From an uncultured Alistipes sp. (GTDB lineage Bacteria > Bacteroidota > Bacteroidia > Bacteroidales > Rikenellaceae): DNA of 64,000 nucleotides. The position numbers and the translations under genes were made by a program. Below the pieces are notes generated by a model, which had not been told where the DNA came from, ran no database searches, and saw only the letters and a list, made by a program, of their open reading frames with translations. Position 1 is the stretch's first letter. Every line of letters starts with the position of its first letter. This document shows, in pieces, positions 59,347 through 64,000 of the stretch. The stretch is taken from assembly GCA_938014215.1 (NCBI GenBank), contig CALLRW010000007.1:122604-186603 (forward strand). Direction: 5' to 3'.

Positions 59347-60519
59347 ATGAAGATGTCAAAGCCAACCATTAACCTACGGATAAAGGATGTTATGGAAGAA
59401 AAACAGATCTCGCAAAAGCGACTTTGCGCAATTACGGGTATTCCTGAAGAATCATTGTGCCGCCAACTGAAGCGGGGAAAGATGAACCTCGACAGGCTGG
59501 CAGTCATTGCCCAAGCCCTTAATGTCGATATACGCGATTTAATCAGCACTCCTATAAAGAAGGAGGTTAAGGGATATGTGGAGTATGGCAATGATATATA
59601 TTCTTTCCAAACATTCAGAAGGCTCAAGGAAATTGTAAACATTCTTGAGGGACAGATGAACCGCCCCCAAAAGATTAAAGAAGAAGCCGATCGTATACGG
59701 CGGATAGAATCAGCGAATATAAGGAAAGTGCAGCTGTCGACGCAAATACCGACATTTGAAGAGATCGTTTTGGATAGAGCCGAGACATATGACGCGACAG
59801 TTCAAAACTGTTGGTCGTTCCGCAATGCAGGAGATGTTAGAGAGGGGGTCGTTTTGGACTTGGGCAATATGGTGGCAGGGTATGAATTCGACATGTTGGG
59901 GCAACACTTCCTCAATTCGGAGGCGGCATATATTGCGGGAGCATATTCGTTGGCGGGTAAGCAATATGCGGATATTCAAAGGATGCTATCGACATGGGAT
60001 AACGGATATACCGCGAAGTCTGTTTTCCGCAAACAACATAATGAATACACGCGTCTGATTCGACAAGATTGGACGCAATTCAATATCCAATGGATGCTGT
60101 TGGTGATATGGGAGAAGTGTAAATCAAATTCCACATTCAGGGACATACTGTTATCCATTCCACGTGACGCTGTCATTATAGAGAACAGTACGGATGTGGG
60201 AGCAGAAGACCCGACCAAAAGTACAAGCACAATATGGGGCTGTTGGAATCGGGAGCTAATGGATGCGCGATATGTAATCGAAGAGGATGTTGCCAACAGG
60301 ACGTCAGCAAAGAGCAAAAAGGAGATCGAGCGCAGGCAGATGGTCGAGCGAAATAAGATTAATCATATTGGCATATGGCGTGGAAAGAACCTAATGGGCA
60401 AAATACATAAACTCTGTCAGATTGCTCTTTTGACAAATACCGAGCCACCAATTGATTATAACTTATTAGATAGTGGACATATTTATTGGTTTAGTTACGG
60501 TCTAAAATATAATATTTAG
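59347..60519 (+). CDS. XRE HTH - NADAR domain fusion protein
   Basis: The 390-residue protein begins with an XRE-type helix-turn-helix (about 10-65, EKQISQKRLCAITGIPEESLCRQLKRGKMNLDRL). A linker leads to a NADAR-like domain (about 154-360): SEAAYIAGAYS (Glu 192), IRQDW (238-242), DAVIIENS (274-281), WGCWN (297-301) and RGKNLMGKI (345-353). NADAR proteins act on NAD or ADP-ribose; some remove ADP-ribose from guanine and antagonise DarT-type toxins. About 40 residues are inserted before the last motif. The gene heads the cluster and is 24 bases before the AAA gene. Domain assignment is by motif, so moderate confidence. Confidence 0.7.
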   Translation: MKMSKPTINLRIKDVMEEKQISQKRLCAITGIPEESLCRQLKRGKMNLDRLAVIAQALNVDIRDLISTPIKKEVKGYVEYGNDIYSFQTFRRLKEIVNILEGQMNRPQKIKEEADRIRRIESANIRKVQLSTQIPTFEEIVLDRAETYDATVQNCWSFRNAGDVREGVVLDLGNMVAGYEFDMLGQHFLNSEAAYIAGAYSLAGKQYADIQRMLSTWDNGYTAKSVFRKQHNEYTRLIRQDWTQFNIQWMLLVIWEKCKSNSTFRDILLSIPRDAVIIENSTDVGAEDPTKSTSTIWGCWNRELMDARYVIEEDVANRTSAKSKKEIERRQMVERNKINHIGIWRGKNLMGKIHKLCQIALLTNTEPPIDYNLLDSGHIYWFSYGLKYNI

Positions 60520-60527
60520 TATCTTTG
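60520..60527 (+). promoter_or_regulatory. -7 element duplicated before the AAA gene
   Basis: TATCTTTGTTAAAATT at 60520 is identical over 16 bases to the start region of the HTH-NADAR promoter at 59323. It begins directly after the NADAR stop codon, so the AAA gene may have its own start site with the same initiation sequence. No matching -33 element is clear. Confidence 0.5.
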
Positions 60528-60543
60528 TTAAAATTGGATTGTC

Positions 60544-61989
60544 ATGATTACGAGTATTTATATAGATGGCTTTAAATCGTTTAAAGAGTTCCATATGGAA
60601 TTTAAGCCGTTGACGGTGATAGCAGGTGTAAATGGATCAGGCAAAAGTAATCTTTTTGATGCATTAAATCTTTTAGGTAGATTATCAGAAGATGAAGAAC
60701 TCTATAAAACATTCTCAGAACAGAGAGGTACTACGTCTGAATTATTTACTCGTTATAGTGAGTCGGAATGTGCTCAATCAATGATCTTTAAAGTACAGTT
60801 GTTGGTACCACGAAAAATATCTGATAATTGGGGAAATGAAAGGACGCTTTCTTATACAAGGTTAGAGTATACTATCGAAATTTCTCAAAAACAAGATACT
60901 ATGGGGCGAATGATATTGTATGTGTCATTCGAATCATTAACACCGATAAAGAGAGATGGCGACAAATGGATAGAAAAATCCACGAAAGGTAAATTAACGC
61001 CATATATGCGAGAGCAATGGATCCCCAAAGTTCATGGGAAACCTGTAAAATATATAAGTACAATAAAAGATGACGGGATAATTACATTGCATCAAGATGG
61101 TAAAGGGGGTCGAAAGAAGGAATATTTCATTAAACAAAATATTCGACGTACCATATTGAGTGGAATAAATTCTATCGATTTTGCGCATGCACTTGCTGTT
61201 AAACAAGAATTGCAAAGTTGGAGGTTCATGCAATTATCACCTCAAGACCTGCGACAACCGACAAGTTATGAAAAATGGGAGGGAGATACGATTACTAAAA
61301 CAGGGAAGAATCTAGCATCTGCACTATATAGAATTAAGGAATCTGATAATTACGCACTGAAGGCTATTTCAAGACGACTAAGTCAGCTTGTAAGTGGGTA
61401 TAAGGAAGTATTGGTTGAAAATGATACTGTGAACAAACAATATGTTATAAGTGTTAAGAGCATCGATAATAAGATATATAGTTCAAGAGTTCTTTCTGAA
61501 GGGACTTTGAGGTTACTTGCGTTGTGTATTTTATGTGAGGATAATCAGCATACAGGATTGTTGTGTTTTGAGGAACCTGAAAATGGAATAAATCCACAGA
61601 GGATACATCTGATTATGGATCTTTTAAAAGATTTAACCGCTGATTTTACTATTGCGGAGTCCCCATTGAGGCAGGTTGTGATTAATACACATTCGCCTGC
61701 CGTTGTGTCGAACATGATAAATTGGATGTCAGATAACTCTATTGGGGTTTGGATAGCAGATATGTCTAATCTTATCTATCATGATAATAGTAAAGTGTAT
61801 TCTTTGATGGCGACACGAATGAATAAGGTAGACTTAACGAATAAGGAGAATACAATACAAGGAGATTTATTTGATGAAGAAAAGGCAAATGTGCGTCGAT
61901 ATACACTTAATAATGCATTGAGATATCTTAGAACAAAAGAATTGGAGACGGCACAAGAAACGATACAAAAAGCGCAAGAAATAAAATGA
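60544..61989 (+). CDS. SMC/OLD-type AAA family ATPase
   Basis: The 481-residue protein is an ABC-like AAA_21 ATPase: N-terminal IYIDGFKSFKEFHMEFKPL, Walker A GVNGSGKS (28-35), signature LSEGTLR (317-323), Walker B LLCFEEPENG (339-348) and H-loop NTHSP (381-385). This head architecture is shared by OLD nucleases, RloA and PARIS AriA. It lacks its own TOPRIM domain, which is supplied by the next gene with a 4-base overlap. It probably acts as the sensor or motor of a defence complex. Confidence 0.87.
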   Translation: MITSIYIDGFKSFKEFHMEFKPLTVIAGVNGSGKSNLFDALNLLGRLSEDEELYKTFSEQRGTTSELFTRYSESECAQSMIFKVQLLVPRKISDNWGNERTLSYTRLEYTIEISQKQDTMGRMILYVSFESLTPIKRDGDKWIEKSTKGKLTPYMREQWIPKVHGKPVKYISTIKDDGIITLHQDGKGGRKKEYFIKQNIRRTILSGINSIDFAHALAVKQELQSWRFMQLSPQDLRQPTSYEKWEGDTITKTGKNLASALYRIKESDNYALKAISRRLSQLVSGYKEVLVENDTVNKQYVISVKSIDNKIYSSRVLSEGTLRLLALCILCEDNQHTGLLCFEEPENGINPQRIHLIMDLLKDLTADFTIAESPLRQVVINTHSPAVVSNMINWMSDNSIGVWIADMSNLIYHDNSKVYSLMATRMNKVDLTNKENTIQGDLFDEEKANVRRYTLNNALRYLRTKELETAQETIQKAQEIK

Positions 61990-62657
61990 GAAGTCATCAA
62001 ATAATAATAGGTTATACTACAGAAGGTAAAAGCGATTGTAAGTTCCTTGGGGATATAATATTAAGGACGTTTAATGAAGTAATCTATGAATGTCAAAGAT
62101 CTATCGAAATATTAGATGTCATATATATCCCCAAAAAACATGGTTTAACTTATGATGAAGAAGTGAAAACGGCAGCAAAAGAAGCTTTTAATATCGGAGC
62201 AAATATTTTATGCGTACATGCAGACGCGGATGATCGTAGTGATAGAATGAGATTCCATACAAAAATAAATCCTGCTTTTGCATATGTTAATGACTCCAAT
62301 GATCACGATATCTGCCGATGCTTAGTACCGATTGTCCCAATTTACATGATTGAATCTTGGATGCTTGCCGACAAGCAGTTGCTAAAGGCAGAGATAGGAA
62401 CAGATATGTCAGATGGAGAATTGCGAATTAATATTGCACCTGAGACTTGTTCGACCCCGAAAGATTTGATATCTGATGCAATTAGGATTGCTCGTCAACA
62501 ACTACCACAAAGGAGACGAAAAGATCTTACTATACATGACTTATATATTAGTATGGGATATGGTGTTGATCTTAATATTTTATCAGGGTTATCGTCTTAC
62601 TCGAAATTTAGGCTATCTGTTAGAAGCGCATTACAGACTTTGAACTTATTGCCATAG
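61986..62657 (+). CDS. TOPRIM-like (DUF4276-type) partner protein
   Basis: The 223-residue protein has a TOPRIM-like core: the first acidic residue in GYTTEGKSD (Glu 13), the DxD-type CVHADADDRS (80-83), and PIYMIESWMLAD (118-129), a pattern of DUF4276-like proteins found next to AAA ATPases. It could be a nuclease activated by the ATPase, as in OLD or PARIS systems. Translation is coupled to the ATPase by the 4-base overlap ATGA. Confidence 0.75.
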   Translation: MRSHQIIIGYTTEGKSDCKFLGDIILRTFNEVIYECQRSIEILDVIYIPKKHGLTYDEEVKTAAKEAFNIGANILCVHADADDRSDRMRFHTKINPAFAYVNDSNDHDICRCLVPIVPIYMIESWMLADKQLLKAEIGTDMSDGELRINIAPETCSTPKDLISDAIRIARQQLPQRRRKDLTIHDLYISMGYGVDLNILSGLSSYSKFRLSVRSALQTLNLLP

Positions 62658-62719
62658 TAAGGAGTTGATAATTCGCAGTAGCGTAATAAATAAAGCTTAT
62701 GTAAATATTTTTATATAAT

Positions 62720-63787
62720 ATGAAAGAGAATTTATATCAAGTTCTGTATAAGATATACAAAGATCCGCCACGATGGAAGTATTATAGGGGGAATAGAGGT
62801 GATTATCAAGATAAAGATTTTCTTTCTTATGAGTTTTCAACTCTTTTCATTCAGCAATATTTCATTGCAGGGCAAAAATCAAGATTAATAGAATCTATAT
62901 ATAGATTATCTCCATTAAGACAGATACATACTGTTTCTACATTTTTCTTGGGACTTTATTTATATAACTTCCTAAAAGTTTCGTCTCATAGAAAATATGA
63001 ACCGAATTTTAAGTATTTATGGTTTTTAACTTGTTTATATCACGATTTTGGATATATAATTGAAGACGGCATTGACCGTACTTGGACTGATAAAATCAAA
63101 TATGACGTTTATAAATGTCTTAAGATTCCGAACGAACTAAAAATATATTATGATATCGAAATAATCAAGAGATATTCAGAGTATAGACACAATATAGATC
63201 ACGGTATTGAAGGTGGTCGAAAATTGTATGACCTATTAAAAAAGAATTATGCCTACTATCGCGAGAAATGGGCTCATCAAAATAATGTTGAACCTCAAGA
63301 TGATTTCTTGTATAATGGTAAAATATGGTTCAGGAAACGGCACGAAAAATACTATGCTGAGGCTGCATTAAATATTATGCTGCATAATATATGGTTTGCG
63401 AATGATCCCCAAATGGCAGAGGAATATAGTAAAGCTGATTTGGGCAAGCTCATAAATAAGCGCCTTAGGTTTACGTATTCGGCGGCTTTGTTGTTTGTAT
63501 TGGCATTTGCTGATACTATTGAACCTATAAAAAAGGTAAAAAAGTTTGGCGTTGATAACTATAATGCAAGTCCCAATGGAAATCTTAATAAAGCACTTCT
63601 TGAAAGTATCTCTATATCTACGGAGAATAATAATAAGTTAATTCTTTCGTTTGAAAGGAAATTGAATGACTATCCGTATGATAATTGGATGCAGAGTATA
63701 TGTGATATAGGCAAATGGATAGATGTGGGAATTGAGAAGCAAGGCGATTCAGTAATAATAGACTTTTTTCATGTTGATAATAATTAA
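62720..63787 (+). CDS. HD-superfamily-like protein
   Basis: The 355-residue protein has ordered metal-ligand candidates of an HD phosphohydrolase: His 70 (RQIHTVSTFF), His 108-Asp 109 (CLYHDFGY), His 161 (DHGIEGG), His 222 (MLHNIWF) and Asp 265 (LAFADTIEP). HD enzymes hydrolyse nucleotides, cyclic nucleotides or RNA, so it might deplete nucleotides or break a signal molecule in the cluster. It lies 62 bases after the TOPRIM gene on the same strand. Overall similarity to a named family is not apparent. Confidence 0.65.
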   Translation: MKENLYQVLYKIYKDPPRWKYYRGNRGDYQDKDFLSYEFSTLFIQQYFIAGQKSRLIESIYRLSPLRQIHTVSTFFLGLYLYNFLKVSSHRKYEPNFKYLWFLTCLYHDFGYIIEDGIDRTWTDKIKYDVYKCLKIPNELKIYYDIEIIKRYSEYRHNIDHGIEGGRKLYDLLKKNYAYYREKWAHQNNVEPQDDFLYNGKIWFRKRHEKYYAEAALNIMLHNIWFANDPQMAEEYSKADLGKLINKRLRFTYSAALLFVLAFADTIEPIKKVKKFGVDNYNASPNGNLNKALLESISISTENNNKLILSFERKLNDYPYDNWMQSICDIGKWIDVGIEKQGDSVIIDFFHVDNN

Positions 63788-63889
63788 GAATTAAGGCACA
63801 GGTATAACCCGGGTAGTGTTTCAAAAAGTGTGTCTGGATAGGAGCCTTCAGATTCTTCAGATATGCAAATATAGCGATTCTTGTTTTCA

Positions 63890-63922
63890 GATCCACACGC
63901 CGCGGCGTGTGGATCTTATTTT
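63890..63922. terminator. Strong palindromic terminator at the island's right edge
   Basis: GATCCACACGCCG is followed directly by its reverse complement (63890-63915), then TTATTTTTG on the plus strand. It is GC-rich like the chromosome and lies between the HD gene and a minus-strand gene end, so it probably belongs to the chromosome. Confidence 0.8.
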
Positions 63923-63935
63923 TGTGTTATAGTCT

Positions 63936-63998
63936 TCACTCGGGGAATAATTCCCGATCCAGGTCGATCCGCGGCACCGGCCTCAGATAGGATTTCTT
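63936..63998 (-). CDS. C-terminal end of an unidentified minus-strand gene
   Basis: The last 20 codons are open from the right edge and end in TGA at 63938-63936; the peptide is KKSYLRPVPRIDLDRELFPE. The host-like composition and the terminator just downstream support a real chromosomal gene. It is too short to identify. Confidence 0.5.
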   Translation of the reverse strand, partial: KKSYLRPVPRIDLDRELFPE

Positions 63999-64000
63999 AT

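Larger units (their letters stand above)
52745..63830. mobile_element. AT-rich island with a serine recombinase (boundaries approximate)
   Basis: Composition changes sharply to AT-rich after about 52,840 and returns to GC-rich by about 63,890. Contents are two recombinases, a replication-like gene, an XRE regulator with small genes, and a putative defence cluster. The left end is placed at the serine recombinase, whose gene ends against the tRNA terminator; the right end is placed before the GC-rich terminator at 63890. I could not find a long direct repeat at the ends, as expected for serine recombinases with very short cores. Confidence 0.55.

Noticed and set aside
59347..63787. Calling the cluster a known PARIS, Gabija or DarTG system
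   Set aside because: No DarT toxin or DUF4435 motif is visible, and the AAA protein lacks a fused TOPRIM as in GajA; the match is by domain analogy only.

Overview
The window is bacterial and fits the Bacteroidota, most probably an Alistipes-like gut member of the Rikenellaceae. The core genome is GC-rich, promoters follow the Bacteroidota pattern (TTG or TTTG, about 19-20 bases, then TAnnTTTG), and the gene set contains group-typical members: gldE, an S46 dipeptidyl-peptidase, HmuY/HmuR, a SIMPL protein and Fn3-nuclease lipoproteins. The genus is an inference.

Region 1 (1-33,420) is chromosome. It opens with the end of a C1-family aminopeptidase. A minus-strand division block follows (murG, murC, ftsQ, ftsA, ftsZ, gldE, phosphopantetheinyl transferase). 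Upstream of it on the same strand lie yifB/comM, dnaB, comF, priA, a YitT protein, a radical-SAM protein, two tandem secreted nuclease lipoproteins, dtd, an RluA-type pseudouridine synthase, cdd, a SIMPL protein, rlmD and an esterase. At about 26,050 the strand switches, and a plus-strand run encodes an MBL hydrolase, an FkbM methyltransferase, trmD, lpxB, an FAH-family protein, maf and an S46 peptidase. Short GC-rich tandem repeats lie between ftsZ and ftsA and between trmD and lpxB.

Region 2 (about 33,417-52,800) begins with tRNA-Leu(GAG). A 14-bp copy of the tRNA 3' end recurs at 52,785, and a 26-bp direct repeat lies just inside each end, so the interval looks like an integrated mobilizable element of about 19 kb. 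Its cargo is a complete plus-strand heme-acquisition operon: calycin-like lipoprotein, HmuY, HmuR, the CobN-like HmuS, and HmuT/U/V-like membrane proteins. Its minus-strand backbone carries a coiled-coil membrane protein, a MobB-type relaxase, a MobC-like accessory protein, a CHC2/Toprim primase, a primase-helicase, an HTH protein, an AbiE toxin-antitoxin pair and a tyrosine integrase at the right end.

Region 3 (about 52,745-63,800) is a strikingly AT-rich island. It starts with a large serine recombinase preceded by a tiny TTG-start gene, and then holds a primase/replication-like gene, an XRE regulator facing small genes across a 32-bp-phased CATTACA array, a catalytic-domain-only tyrosine recombinase and a small lipoprotein. 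It ends in a four-gene plus-strand cluster: an HTH-NADAR fusion, an SMC/OLD-type AAA ATPase, a TOPRIM-like protein overlapping it by 4 bp, and an HD-type phosphohydrolase. By domain content this cluster resembles an antiphage or nucleotide-signalling system and is the best candidate here for something undescribed. The window closes with a bidirectional-looking terminator and the last codons of an unidentified minus-strand gene.
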